A stretch of DNA of 64,000 bases from Gonapodya prolifera JEL478. Its lineage: Eukaryota; Monoblepharomycota; Monoblepharidomycetes; Monoblepharidales; Gonapodyaceae. Below the pieces are notes generated by a model, which did no database searches, was not told the origin of the DNA, and saw nothing but the letters and a program-made list of their open reading frames with translations. The stretch spans positions 65,012 through 129,011 of the forward strand of contig KQ965733.1 of NCBI GenBank assembly GCA_001574975.1, written 5' to 3'. Both the position numbers and the translations under genes were made by a program. Position 1 is the stretch's first letter. Each line of letters opens with the position of its first letter. This document shows positions 53,564 to 64,000 of the stretch, one piece after another.

Positions 53564-56031
53564 TCACAAAATCCTGAAACGCTTCTCGGCGCCCCCGTAC
53601 ACAGACTCGATCCGCTTGAGCCGCAACAGCGCAGCCAGAATGCCCATCACGCGGGACTCGGCTATCCGTCGCGTGGTGGTATTGGGCCATGGTGCGAAAA
53701 TGGGGGAGGCGGGTGTTCGGTGTTGGGGTTCAGTTGCGCAGGGCAGCAGCAAAGATTGATCACATCAGGAACGTCCCCAACCACGATCACCTCGCTGGTA
53801 CACTCACGTATCCCCAAACACTCGACCATCTCGCCCATGCGCACGACGTCAAAGATCTTGCGCGGATCGGCCAGCGAAAAGCGCTTGTCGGTGAGGTGCT
53901 CGTTGATCGCCTGCGCGGCGTCGTTCACGGTCTGCGAGAGTGGTGGTGGGTCGTTGAAAAGGTGCATGGGAGTGGCGAGTGGCGAGTGGCGAGTGGCGAG
54001 TGGGAAGTAGGTTCGGGAGATTTATCGTCGTCATGAACAAAACCAAGTCAATACCCCACCCCCTCTCCGCCCCACCCAAAAAACCCACCTCCAACCGCAT
54101 AACACTCTTCCCGATATCATCCATCTCCTCCTCCCACTCCTCGCGCGAAACGGGCCTGATTTCGGGGTAGAGCGAGTCGCCCGAGGCGCGTTTGGGTTTC
54201 GTCCCTACCTCGCCTCTGCCTCGGTCGGCTTCCCGCCACTGCTCTTGCGCCGCGCCGTACGCCTTGCCCTCCTCGACACCGACACCGACACCACCCGCCA
54301 CGACAGCGACCACACTTCCCCTCCCCCCCGCTCCCACACCGACGCCAGTTCCAAAGCCGACATTAGCGTTCGCGTTCACACCCCTTGCGTCACGCATGGG
54401 AAGACGCGGGATGCCCTGCCCCTGCGCCTGCGCATGCCCGGGGCGTGCGGGGCGGGATCGGTACGCTGTGGGCGAGGGCGCGGAGGCCATTGTGGTTGTT
54501 GTGCTGTGCGGTGGTGGTGGGATGGGTGAGTAAGCATGGTGGTTCGCGGTATTGGCACGCGTCCTCGTCTGTCGTCTTTTGTACGAGTACCCCATCCAAC
54601 TTTGCCCGCGATTTGCCCCTCTACACGTGGTCCAATATTCTCCGCATCCACACTCGGACCGATATCCCCCCCATTACCCCCGTACCACCCCCACCAAACA
54701 CTCAACCACGAGACTCACATGCGCGTGTAATCCTCATCATCATCATCCCCCTCGTCCGCGCCAAACTCGTCCTCACTCAATCTTGCCAAATTGCCCACAT
54801 GGCCGGCCATCCCTCCGACTCCTCCAAATCCGCCACTGCTTCCAAGGCCAACGTCAAGGCCAATTCCACCACCCCTGCCAGTTCGGCCCGATCGCGGCCC
54901 AATCACCATCTCGTCCTCCAGCGCGGCCCCACGCCCACCGACCCACTGGCGCCACGTGCCCGCGCCGTCGCTGTCGTACGTGTCGTCCATCGTGCGCGAG
55001 AACGTGGGGGATGCTGGTGTTGGCGGTGTGGGGGGTGCGGGTGAGGGACCTACAGCAGCAGCAGCAGCAGCGGCGGCGGCGGTGGTGGAGAAAGGAGAGG
55101 TGGAACGGCTAATGACAGGTGTTGCGGGGAGGAACGCGCTCCGGGGGGGTTCGGGGCTTGGCGAGCGCGCGTGGATGCGGGTGCGGGGTGCGGGGAGGGA
55201 CGGCGGGGCCGGCGGCGGTGGTAAGGTTGCGGACGTGGATGTGGATGTGGATGTGAAAGTTGAGGCGGTAGACGGGAAGATGGATGGCGTCGGGGGGAGG
55301 TAGATTGATGTCGGGGGTGGAGGCGATGCGAATGCGATGTTTGTTGACGCGGTGGATGTTTGGCGCGGGGAGGGCGGGGTCGGTGGCGTGGATGGGCTGG
55401 AGGAGTTGGAAGAAGGGGAGGGCGCGGGAGGAGAGACGGTGGGGAGGGCGGGTGCTGTGTTGGGCGTGGGGAGAGAGTTAGTGTGGAGTGCAGGGGAGAG
55501 CACGAGGGGAACGCGCTACGCACGGGTCGCGAGTTGCGCGAGGAGAGACGGCCCCGCTGCGGTAACGAGCGCCGCCATGATCGCCGCGTTGACCTGTGCG
55601 AGCATGTCCGCCATTGCCGCGATTCTTCGCTCAGACACAACAACAAAGTGTGGCGGCGTGCGCAGATCGGGGTCGACCGTGCGCGCAGAGTGCTGCGCGA
55701 GTGCGAGGAGAGCGGAGGAGATGGAGGATGACGCGCGGATGGCGGATGCGAGCGTGTGTGGCGACGCGGAAGAGAAGGACTGCGCGGACAGGCTGTAGAT
55801 GGCAGTCAGCACTGCACACACCCCGCCCGCACCACTGCCGCGCACTCACGCAAGCTCGACAACCTGCTGCTCCATCGCGTCGACGTCTCCGCCCGCATCG
55901 CCGCCGCCATCGCCGCGCTCCGCACTCCCCCGCGTCGCATCTGCGCCACTCTCCTTCACCGCGCGAGATGCACCGCCCACGCTGCCGATTCCGCTGCTGG
56001 CGGTCGGTTTCTTCTTGATCCGAGGCTGCAT
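53564..56031 (-). CDS. unrecognised low-complexity protein with helical C-terminus
   Basis: A minus-strand gene starting at the ATG at 56031 (M-Q-P-R-I-K-K-K-P-T). Exons follow with a helical Ala/Ser-rich segment (S-A-L-L-A-L-A-Q-H-S-A-R, A-D-M-L-A-Q-V-N-A-A-I-M-A), a long Pro/Ser/Thr-rich region with an Ala run coded by GCN repeats near 55060, and a Gly/Val-rich region (about 54290-54420). A helical C-terminus follows (E-E-W-E-E-E-M-D-D-I-G, then V-N-D-A-A-Q-A-I-N-E-H-L and V-M-G-I-L-A-A-L-L-R-L-K-R). The last intron, from I-P to E-S-R-V-M-G, restores the frame. I recognise no family. Base composition is very GC-rich, like the coiled-coil gene at 17.4-20.3 kb. Confidence 0.6.
53971..54005. 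repeat. 7-bp tandem repeat (agtggcg)
   Basis: Four tandem copies of agtggcg plus a fifth ending in agtggga, within an intron of the low-complexity gene. Confidence 0.9.
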
Positions 56032-57068
56032 CGGTCGTGTGTGCGAGTTTTTTGTTGAGACCGCCGCTGCGGGTCTTCTCCAAGTGCCAATGCTCTTTGT
56101 GTGCACGCACCTCCTTCTTCTCCCCACAAACTCCGTTCCACCTTTTCTTGCTCCTTGCCATCACATCTCTCGCACCTCGATACGGCTCCCTATCACTCTA
56201 CGAGCCTAGACTCGCCACTCACTCCCCCTCTCCTCCCTTTGCCACCCGTTCTTGACGTCACCTTTGTTCTCTCCCCAGTTCACTTTATTCCTATCGCCTT
56301 TTCTTCCTTCTGCGCCATCAACAGAATTCAAACGGTGAAGACTGATGCTGCTCTCCTACCCCGTTTTGGAGCGTATGCGCGAGACCGCCCACACCCGGTG
56401 TCTTCGCACTTTGCTCAAAATTGTCCACGGACGTTTTGGCATTCTGCACCAAGCATCCTTACGCGCGCAAGCTATTTTACGTAGAGGGACCGAGGGCGCT
56501 CCCTCCACTACCCAATTTGGAGCACTTCGCGTGATGGCCCACATGCCGGGGTCCTTCGTGGTCCGCTCATCATCTTCAGCATGATCCGGTGCTCTGCACT
56601 CCACATCCTCGCACACACGCACGCACGCACACTGCTGGTGTGTGCGAGCAACGACGTGAAGCGGAGATCGCCCCGCAAAAGCCGATAAACGATGAACGAA
56701 GTGCGAAGGACCCTGAGGGTGCAGCAACTCGGTGGAGCTTGAAAGCAAGGTTGGAAGACAGAAGTGCGGCACTGTCCACTTTGTGGTAAACTGCGGCAAT
56801 AAATGGACAGAGCTGCTTGCTTCAACGTCATCTTCACCCATTCTTGGAGCACTGCGTGAGACACCACACATGGTGGATACTCCGCTCCGCTCATTCTTCG
56901 TTTCGGTATTTGGCTACGCCTCCACATCCTCACCAGATGGAACTGTGCTTGTTGGAGTCCATTTGAAATGGACGTGGAAATCCATACAGCAAGTATCGCT
57001 TTCAGCAAGTGCTGGTGGAATATCCGGGCTACAGACCGGCGCTCTCTGAATTCACTTACAAGCTCCTA
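56032..57068. promoter_or_regulatory. divergent intergenic region
   Basis: The longest gene-free stretch in the window (1,037 bp), between the starts of the low-complexity gene (-) and the RING gene (+). It contains a CA/CG-type repeat (cacacacgcacgcacgcacac) at about 56611-56632. Open frames of 66-171 codons on both strands show no family resemblance. The RING gene frame is open upstream of its ATG to about 57009. Confidence 0.5.
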
Positions 57069-57989
57069 ATGGAGCATAATGCCTCAAAAGTTGTGCAATC
57101 TTTGTCTAAAGTTGTGTCAATGGAAGGTCACTTGAACGGCATGCTATGGCCATTCGGACAAACCAACCTTCCAGCAGCGATGACTGGCCCTCCTCCAGCG
57201 GCGGAATCCACGTCATCTGACTGGGACTGTCCTATCTGCCTGTTTATCTGCGCCGATGCCGTCGAATGCGACGCCTGTTCGGCCATCTTCTGCCAAACAT
57301 GCGTCCGAGGTGTGTCATCTTGCCCCACCTGTCGTGCCGACCCCCTTCGAACGCATCCCAACGGCTACGTACGTCGCCTGATCGCCAAGATGCCCGCTGG
57401 GTGCGACGGCTGCGGTGCGAAAATGCAGCGCGGCGATCTTGCAGAACATCGGGTGGCCTGCCCTGATGTGGTCCGGGAATGCGCCAAACCCGGATGTGAT
57501 TTCGAGGGCAACAGGGCGAGCTGGCTGGACCATGTGAACCAGGAACATTGGAAGGACTTATGTTTCGCCTTCCAGCACCACTTTGCAAAGGCCCGACCCA
57601 ATCGAACCAACGAGAACGACCCCATCGCCACCACGACCAACAGTACCGGCCGCATCGCTCGCCTCGGAAAAACCGGGCAGTACTACTGCGGCGGGCGGCT
57701 GGACGTTGCGTGCAACTGCTGCAATGGCGATTGCGGTCCAAACAACGGCTGCCCCTGCCGCGCGTGCATGGCCCTCACGATCAAGTCGCGGTGCCTTGCT
57801 GCTGGGTTCTTGGTGAACAAAGTCGGGGCGACGGCGAGGAAGGGCACCACGGGGAAGTACTACTGTGGGCGCAAGATCGCCCACCTTGCAGGATCTGATG
57901 GATGGTGTGGGCCCACAAATGGGCCCAACTGCCACGCCTGTAAGAAGTTGGATGAGTTTGGAAGGTTTTATCCGACTTCGGCGAGGTGA
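57069..57989 (+). CDS. RING / TRAF-type zinc-finger protein with tandem Cys-rich modules
   Basis: An intronless frame of 306 residues. Order: a RING-like finger (W-D-C-P-I-C, E-C-D-A-C, F-C-Q-T-C, S-C-P-T-C-R), a TRAF-type zinc finger (C-D-G-C-G-A-K, H-R-V-A-C-P, C-A-K-P-G-C, D-H-V-N-Q-E-H-W), then two copies of a Cys-rich module. The modules read G-Q-Y-Y-C-G ... C-G-P-N-N-G-C-P-C-R-A-C (about 57678-57770) and G-K-Y-Y-C-G-R ... C-G-P-T-N-G-P-N-C-H-A-C (about 57855-57945). The RING plus TRAF finger suggests an E3 ubiquitin ligase; the modules have no function I know. The ATG at 57069 is the first in frame. Confidence 0.82.
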   Translation: MEHNASKVVQSLSKVVSMEGHLNGMLWPFGQTNLPAAMTGPPPAAESTSSDWDCPICLFICADAVECDACSAIFCQTCVRGVSSCPTCRADPLRTHPNGYVRRLIAKMPAGCDGCGAKMQRGDLAEHRVACPDVVRECAKPGCDFEGNRASWLDHVNQEHWKDLCFAFQHHFAKARPNRTNENDPIATTTNSTGRIARLGKTGQYYCGGRLDVACNCCNGDCGPNNGCPCRACMALTIKSRCLAAGFLVNKVGATARKGTTGKYYCGRKIAHLAGSDGWCGPTNGPNCHACKKLDEFGRFYPTSAR

Positions 57990-58304
57990 TAGGGGACGTC
58001 GGCGAACGGTGATAAACCGTGTCGATTTTACCCGAAGCGATAGTGGATCCCACAGCGGAATCTTGCACTGGCGTAAATACGCGTGAAATTCTCTATCTTT
58101 GTATTTCTTTTATCAATTCTATTTGAAATGTCTTAACTTTTCTGACGTCACCCAAGTTCCAGGCAAATCCAATAAATACTGCTAGAAAGCTGATTAAAAT
58201 ATAAAGGCAAAACTAAAACTATATGACCACTCTATCAACGCGAGTATTCACACTTGCACCCCACGATTATCACCAAAAGCTGGCCAGCACAGGGATCGAT
58301 TTTT
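57990..58304. other. intergenic, convergent gene ends
   Basis: An AT-rich gap between the stops of the RING gene (+) and the next minus-strand gene. It contains an aataaa-type sequence near 58170 and no coding signal. Confidence 0.6.
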
Positions 58305-59599
58305 CTACCCCACCGAAACATACCGCGCCATATCGACTCCAACCTCTCCCACAAACAAGGACGCCCAGCTTCCGGTCTTGCTCCATTTTGGTGGTATTCT
58401 GGCCTCGTTGAACCAGTGGTCCATCGAAAGCCTGCACTGTTGGGTCACCACCTCACGGGCACACCGTACGACCAGCGCCACGTGTGCATCCGTTACCAGC
58501 GGGCTGGTGATTGTCGGTCCCACGCGGTACTGGTGAGACGTTTCCAAGGTTGCGAGTTCGAGGTAGAAACGCTGGGACGGGCGGATGGGGTCGACGACGT
58601 TGCGGAAGAAGGTGGATGGGTGCAGAGACGGGAGGGTTTTGGGGAGGGTTTTGCGCGCAAACTCGAACAGGTGGAAGGTGTTGAAAATGATGGTCTTCAG
58701 GGAGCGAGATCAGGTCCGGGATTGTTGATCGGTGGATGGGTGGGAACTGCAGACGACATCAACTCACGAATTCGAGTCGCCCTACACCGCGCATCCTCGC
58801 GGCTTTCGTCACGACGTCTGACGGGCCAAACCGTAGAAGCATGCGCCTGGGATCCGTTTTATTCTGTGGAGGGGTGGATGTCGGTACAGTATTTCGTCAT
58901 TTTGGACACTTCGACATGGCCAAGGCGGAGGTCAATTTGCAACGTACCAGCTTGTAAGACCACCCTCGTTGCACGGCCTTGTCCGCCGACCCAAGGTCAC
59001 TCATCAACTCGGAAATGCCAACGTCGCGCTCATCCTTCCAGCTCAGCGTGCGAGTGCATTTAGAACCATCCAATTCTGTGACCTCGATGCAATCGGATGT
59101 TTGCCGGCCCCAATCTGCTGTCACCAGAGAAGACGCCGTTATGGGTTGTCCGGGATGCCAAGACTGGCCCTTGCCGCGTATGCGGCTGAGATCTTCCAAT
59201 TTGGCTTGGCTACTGGGAGGGGGGGCAGCGGTGGCATGTGGCGCGTCGCTGTACTCCTCTTCTGTATCCCACATCTCACTCCCGTCATCCACGCTGGCAA
59301 TGGATTTTCGGGAAGGTGCAGGACTGGGAGGCATCCAGCAGGTCTCGGCGAGGCTATTGTCTGCAGGCCAGTGAACACGGCGGTCTAGCGACCGCGCACG
59401 AGAGGATTTGCTGGCGAAGCTGGAGCGGCTCTCAAGCGAAGTCAGGGTGCCGTTGGTTGACGGAGGTGGCGTGAGTGGACGTTTGTGATGCAGAAACTTG
59501 GGGGCGACGGAGAGAGCTGTTAGAGCGTTTGCATTTGACGCGAGCGCTTGCTCGTCCTACCTCGAGTTCGCTTTCCGGCGACATCGGCGACAAATCCAT
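58305..59599 (-). CDS. unrecognised protein
   Basis: Exons joined by phase read M-D-L-S-P-M-S-P-E-S-E-L-E, then K/Ser/Arg-rich low complexity (S-S-F-A-S-K-S-S-R-A-R-S). An acidic stretch with W-D-T-E-E-E-Y follows, then a conserved-looking region with S-C-T-R-T-L-S-W-type residues near 59030, L-L-R-F-G-P-S-D-V-V-T-K-A-A-R, and a final exon starting T-I-I-F-N-T-F-H-L-F-E-F-A-R-K. That exon runs to the stop at 58305-58307 and contains E-L-A-T-L-E-T-S-H-Q-Y-R-V-G. Donors gtacgt and gtgagt support the joins. I recognise no domain. The start may lie further upstream, since the frame is open to about 59965 without a clear ATG. Confidence 0.55.
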
Positions 59600-60271
59600 C
59601 GGTGGATAATTCCGAACTACCTTACGTATTCCGGACTCCGAGTTGCCAGTCTCCAAATCGCTGATGCAGAGACGGCAGAGTGCGAGGGCGCCAGTGTGCG
59701 CGTGCACGTGCGCAGATTGCCAAGCAAAGGTGAAAAATTCGGGAGACAGTGTCGGACTGTTTTCTGTCCCCTCAGGGCGTGCTTTGGTCCCGAATACCTG
59801 ACATCGGTTGAATTCATGGGACGAGTTGCCCTGACACGCCGAGACGGTTCCTGATGTCATAAAGAAATGCTCTCGGAGGTGCACTTTGCACGTGTTCTGT
59901 GGGTGCCTCGCGAGGGGGATCCCGTCCCGGTTCAGATGCAAATCTTGTCCTGTACTGTCCCCCACTGTGAGAGAGATTCAAATGTATCGTTCTAGTGATG
60001 GCAAGCGCAAAAGACTAATGCTTTACGATGGAATTATTTAGGTGGCTTTGACCTTAGAGCCTGACTGCGAGGGGTAATCGGGCAGGTTAGCTCCTCCGGA
60101 AAGACAATGGGCGATGCCCACCAATCGACGCTCGATATCTGACTTCTGATTGTGAGCGACCATCTTCGGCTTCATAGCGGAAAGGTAGGTTGCTTACGAC
60201 AAGGTCCCTCAATCTCCTAATCAATTCCTGTAACGTTGCCAGCCATCCCAACTCCACTGTCTTACGCATCG
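59600..60271. promoter_or_regulatory. divergent intergenic region
   Basis: It lies between the tentative start of the unrecognised minus-strand gene and the first CIA30 gene. If the minus-strand start lies further upstream, part of this is coding. From about 59970 to 60270 I see nothing that codes. Confidence 0.4.
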
Positions 60272-61017
60272 ATGGCAACAACGCGCCTGCACGCTTGCCT
60301 CCTCGTCCTTGCGGGCCTCGTCCTCGCAATCAACGCCGCACCGCTCCGCGAACCGGGCCACCTCAACCGTCGCCAAGCCCCGGCAGAGGAAGACGGACTT
60401 CTCTTCCTCTACGGGGGCCCCCAAAAATGGAACCTCTCTCAGTGGACTGCTCAGGACGACACCGTCCGCAACGGCACCAGCAAATCCTTCTTGGAATTGG
60501 CCGACCACGAGGCCTGCTCCGTCCACTTCCACGGCAACCTGAACACGACCACTCTGGGCGGAGCCGCATTTGCCTCGCAGCGCACCGCAGACTTGCTCTC
60601 GCTTGACCTTTCCACATACGATGGCCTCATTCTTGCCGTCGGTCCAAATGATGGCAAGAACTACTCCTTCATCGTGATGGACGCCATCCCGCCGCTCGTG
60701 GACGGGAGGGAGCAGAGCGGGCTTACCTGGGAGTACAACGTTGTTGCAGACAAGTGGGGTGGCATTGTCGCCATCAAATGGAGCGACCTCCAGCCCACTT
60801 TCAGGGGAAGAGTCCAGCCCAACCCGCCCCCGCTCAACAAAGCAAGCATCAAGCGGTTTACCATTATGGCGCGCAGGTGGGTGCGATGAGTGTGCTTATT
60901 CCCTCGGGCACTCGCTGAGCCCTTCCGCAAACATTCTGCAGCTTCTTCAACCAGCAGTCCGGCGACTTTAGCCTTGTTGTGTACGGGATTTCGGCGTACA
61001 AAAACGTTGACATTTGA
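60272..61017 (+). CDS. secreted CIA30-domain protein, copy A
   Basis: Two exons (60272-60876, 60942-61017) give 226 residues. A clear signal peptide (L-L-V-L-A-G-L-V-L-A-I-N-A-A) precedes a CIA30 domain of the NDUFAF1 kind: L-F-L-Y-G-G, F-H-G-N-L-N-T, G-G-A-A-F-A-S-Q-R-T, Y-D-G-L-I-L-A-V and I-K-R-F-T-I-M-A-R. NDUFAF1 proteins assemble mitochondrial complex I, but this one enters the secretory pathway by its leader. Intron phase 2 falls after M-A-R. The closest relative in the window is copy B, 228 bp downstream. Function unknown. Confidence 0.82.
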
Positions 61018-61245
61018 ATTCATCGTCTTGAACGTCACATGTAGCTTGGGGAAAAAGGAGATCGGAGTCTCGAAACGTAGATGAAATAAACGTCTAAATA
61101 GAACCAGTGTCACGCCAAGATTCAAATGGCGAAAGGTAGTCGGGCGGATGATGGATTGATCCCATCCCTGCCTTGCGGTGACAAAAATCATCGATCAACA
61201 CACAAACCATCACACGGTCATCACACCCCTGCCTTGCACCTCTCC

Positions 61246-62031
61246 ATGTCCTTTCCCCGCGGCAACACCCTCCTCGTCGCCAGTGCCGCCATCATCCCGA
61301 TCCTGATGCTATGCGCCGCAGCTATCCCGCACCTCACGCGAGGAAGCAAGAACGGCCGCATCCTTTACCTCTTTGGCGGGTCGAAGCCCTGGTCCGTCGC
61401 GCAATGGACCGATTCTGACGATAGAGTTCGTGGAGGATCCAGCCGATCGCACCTGTCCCTCCTCGACACAGAGGGTACGGCGGTGCGGTTCCACGGGACG
61501 CTGGACACGACGACGCTCGGCGGGGCAGGGTTCGCGTCGCAGCGGACTGTCGGAGAGCTGAGCTTGGACGTATCTGCGTACGACGGGTTCGTGCTGTGGG
61601 TTGGGAAGAATGACGGGAAGAAGTACGCGTTCAACGTCAAGGACGTACTGCCCCCCGTCGAAGCCGGTGTGAGGGAGCAGAGCACCCTGAGCTGGGAATT
61701 TTTCTTCGTCCCGCCCCTGGAAGGAGGTGCAGTCGTGGTGGAGTGGAGCCAGCTGGTGCCGACGTATCGGGGACGGGTGCAGACGGATCCGCCGCCTTTG
61801 GATAAGAAGAGCATCAAGAGGTTTTCGATTATGGCCCGCAGGTGCGTTGCGTGAAATCCGTTCCCAACTTGGCGGGCTTGAAATTTGACCATGCACTTGT
61901 TCTTGGACGGAAGCTTCTTCGACCAACAATCAGGAGAGTTTAGTTTGGTCATCAACTCTATCGCGGCGTTCAAAAAACCATTTTGGTACCCTGAGGGTAC
62001 TGCTTTAACGAAACAATCGTCGCAGGTGTAG
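61246..62031 (+). CDS. secreted CIA30-domain protein, copy B
   Basis: Two exons (61246-61841, 61914-62031) give 237 residues. A hydrophobic leader (L-L-V-A-S-A-A-I-I-P-I-L-M-L) is followed by the same domain as copy A: L-Y-L-F-G-G-S, F-H-G-T-L-D-T, G-G-A-G-F-A-S-Q-R-T, Y-D-G-F-V-L-W-V, I-K-R-F-S-I-M-A-R. The intron sits at the identical site and phase, and exon 2 begins S-F-F-D-Q-Q-S-G-E-F-S-L against S-F-F-N-Q-Q-S-G-D-F-S-L in copy A. It is a tandem duplicate that has diverged well, with no broken frame. The tail is about 15 residues longer than copy A. Confidence 0.82.
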
Positions 62032-62339
62032 TTTTGTACACATCTCATTTGTTCCCTGAATGAATATCGAATCATTTTCTGAACAAGTCCAAAACACCTA
62101 TCGCCCGCCCGACATACAGCCTTCCTTGTTTAACCTCATTGTCTTCCCGGCGTGCACTGGCCATTCTTGATGCCATTTGTGCACAGCGTGCTTCAGATGT
62201 ATGATTATGTTAACTTCCAGAATGTCGATTTTACTACAATGACCAAACTCTATGACACATACGAAGTTTATGGTTAAATATTTATATATCACGAGATATT
62301 TTACAAGTTGTGGAAACGCAAGAGAAGCGTGTTGCCCAC
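62032..62339. other. intergenic, convergent gene ends
   Basis: An AT-rich gap between the stops of CIA30 copy B (+) and the S1P lyase gene (-). No coding signal is seen. Confidence 0.6.
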
Positions 62340-64000
62340 TCAAATCGTCTCTAACGCTTTCGAGAGCTTGTTCGCTCCTTCCTTTCCGATAGCCTTGGAC
62401 ATGGTCTCCCTCATCTCGTCTTCCGTGCTCACGGTGAATCCGTCCGTGGGCGCCGCTTTGTAAATCGAGTCGAGGTATACCTTTGCCATCTCGGCTGCCA
62501 CGGCCTTCTCGACAACGCTTCCCCCACCGTACACGACGGTGGTGTTTGACTTTGGCTTCTCACCTCTCGCCACGGCTGCCTTGCCCATCTCTCGCGCCGC
62601 TTTGACTGCTTCCGCCGTATCAGCGAGGAGTTGGTCGACCGCACGAGCGGTGATCAGAGTGACACTGAAGTGGAGGGCAGAGGGGAGTTGGAGAGAGCCC
62701 AAGTGCCAGCCGCGTTTGTTAAGGGTGTGGCCGACTTCGGAAATGTCGACGAGTGGGTCCACACTGCGCCATGCAACTACAGAGGCGATCGGGTTGCCCA
62801 TCACCTGAATACCGGGGATTTTGTTCAATCTAGCGCAAAGTCGAGAGATTATCGTGAATACTCCATTTGCGTGGTGGCAAGATTATACGTACCCTTGGGC
62901 AATCCTTCGAGCCGTGTTAACGATTTCCCTCGAGGAGTTGATGTAGCCGTCCTCTCCATTCTTCATCAAGACAGCCCAGCAACCGGCGATGAGGGCTCCT
63001 GGCCTCGATCCCAGCACACCGCTTTAAGTTAACAGCTCATGTAAGGAGAATGCTTGTCTTGGGAAAGGAAAGATCAGGTACTTACTGGCTTGCGTAAAGA
63101 CCGCCAGGCCATCCCGTCTCAACGGAGTATTGGTATCGGCGAAGTTCCGAGGATCTGTACAGGATCGTGGAGGTACCCTTTGGCGCGAAGCCATATTTGT
63201 GGGTGTCGCAAGAAATACCTGAGTGCAACCAACGTTTGTTGTCCAATCTGTCGAACCCCTTTCCTCGCTGCACTCACTTGTAACGCCTTCGACTTCAAAC
63301 CCGCCACCCCACCCGTGCTTCCCAGTCCATCCGAGGTCCTTTTTGAGCCCGTCTCCGAACCCAGCCTTGTCCATGAACGCGATGACAAATCCACCGAGGC
63401 AGGCATCGATATGGAGACCGATGCCGTACTTTTGAGCAAGTGCGCCCAGGGCGGGAATCGGGTCGCAGACACCGTAGGGGTAGTTGGGGAGAGAGCCGAA
63501 AATCTGCAAGGATCGCGTCGTTTAATGCGGTGCAAAGCTCATGCAAGAAACCCAGAACTTACTGCAATCGTGTTGCGATCAATGGCACGCTCCATGGCAC
63601 CGAGATCGACTTTTAGTGTGGTAGGGTCAATGTCAACCTTCCGAATTTGGACGCTGAAAAATTCCGTCGCCTGAGGTTCAGGAAAGGTGAACACTTTTGC
63701 ACGAGGACAGCTCAAAAGTACGATTCAAATCAACACGAACCTTTTGGACAGCTGGGTGCAGTGTAAGAGGGACAACGATGTTTGGCTTCGTGATGCCTTT
63801 CACATCCCGTGCCCAATCTCGGTACGCCTTCACAGCCATCAACAGACTTTCGGATCCGCCCGAAGTGAGCACACCCCCCGCATCAGGTGGCGCATTGACT
63901 GATAAGAATATGAACAGATAGATTTAGAATCAAAAAGTGAAATGATGATGAGGATATGAACGGATAGATTAGATATAAAACAGTGGATGATGTCAGAGAT
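62340..64000 (-). CDS. DPL1: sphingosine-1-phosphate lyase (5' part beyond window)
   Basis: The C-terminal two thirds of a PLP enzyme that cleaves sphingosine- or phytosphingosine-1-phosphate at the ER membrane into ethanolamine phosphate and a fatty aldehyde. In order: [39 protein letters not shown], the cofactor lysine in [12 protein letters not shown] (near 63190), T-G-W-P-G-G-L-Y, and G-N-P-I-A-S-V-V-A near the C-terminus. The stop is at 62340. The exon with S-G-G-S-E ends at an acceptor near 63900, so 63900-64000 is intron, and the N-terminal membrane anchor is outside the window. Confidence 0.92.

Noticed and set aside
54715-55503. Tandem low-complexity frames on both strands as a separate gene or repeat protein
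   Set aside because: The minus-strand frame connects by splice phase to helical exons on both sides, so it is one part of a single gene.

Overview
This 64 kb window is nuclear DNA from a fungus. It has dense genes on both strands, mostly split by short (about 45-90 nt) GT-AG introns, separated by 0.1-1 kb gaps. Recognisable products include a fused trehalose-phosphate synthase/phosphatase, a membrane-anchored chitin/polysaccharide deacetylase, a plasma-membrane syntaxin, a NudE dynein regulator, an FHA+forkhead factor, a beta-adaptin, GCN20-type ABCF ATPase and sphingosine-1-phosphate lyase. The deacetylase and GCN20 point to Fungi. A NudE gene, a hemerythrin, an intronless glutaminyl cyclase, a RING/TRAF-type protein and intron-rich genes would fit an early-diverging (chytrid-grade) lineage, but that placement is inference. 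I saw no convincing virus-like element, transposon, tRNA, rRNA or CRISPR array.

Layout. 1-0.2 kb: probable last exons of a plus-strand gene. 0.9-6.3 kb: TPS/TPP (-) and cytosolic 5'-nucleotidase III (+), divergent. 6.4-20.3 kb: a run of minus-strand genes: secreted aldose 1-epimerase, hemerythrin-domain gene with two in-frame stops, beta-adaptin, MaoC-type enoyl-CoA hydratase 2, histidine phosphatase, and a low-complexity coiled-coil protein. 20.7-36.6 kb: a run of plus-strand genes: ABCF/GCN20, NAD-binding epimerase-like protein, FHA-forkhead factor, mitochondrial processing peptidase beta, PQ-loop vacuolar transporter, unrecognised multi-pass membrane protein, polysaccharide deacetylase. 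36.9-53.2 kb: F-box-like protein (-), syntaxin (+), NudE (+), glutaminyl cyclase (-), cytochrome c1 (+), paraoxonase-like protein (-), unrecognised helical protein (+), I78-type inhibitor (+), C2H2 zinc-finger protein (+). 53.5-64 kb: low-complexity protein (-), RING/TRAF protein with tandem Cys-rich modules (+), unrecognised protein (-), a tandem pair of secreted CIA30-domain proteins (+), and S1P lyase (-, runs off the window).

Most neighbours are not functionally linked, as is usual in fungi. MPP-beta and cytochrome c1 both serve complex III biogenesis but lie 15 kb apart. The two CIA30 genes are a clear local duplication sharing an intron position.

The most striking sequence-level result is exon structure. 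The second ATPase site of the ABCF gene can only be read as D-E-P-T-N-H-L-D if two separate 4-nt exons are spliced in. A third 4-nt exon is needed to keep the frame in the membrane-protein gene at 32-33.7 kb. Other oddities are a GC-AG intron in the histidine phosphatase gene, GAA-loop mini-hairpins in an ABCF intron, 29- and 55-nt poly-C runs beside two low-complexity genes, and an aldose epimerase gene carrying two minisatellites plus all the ambiguous bases in the window.
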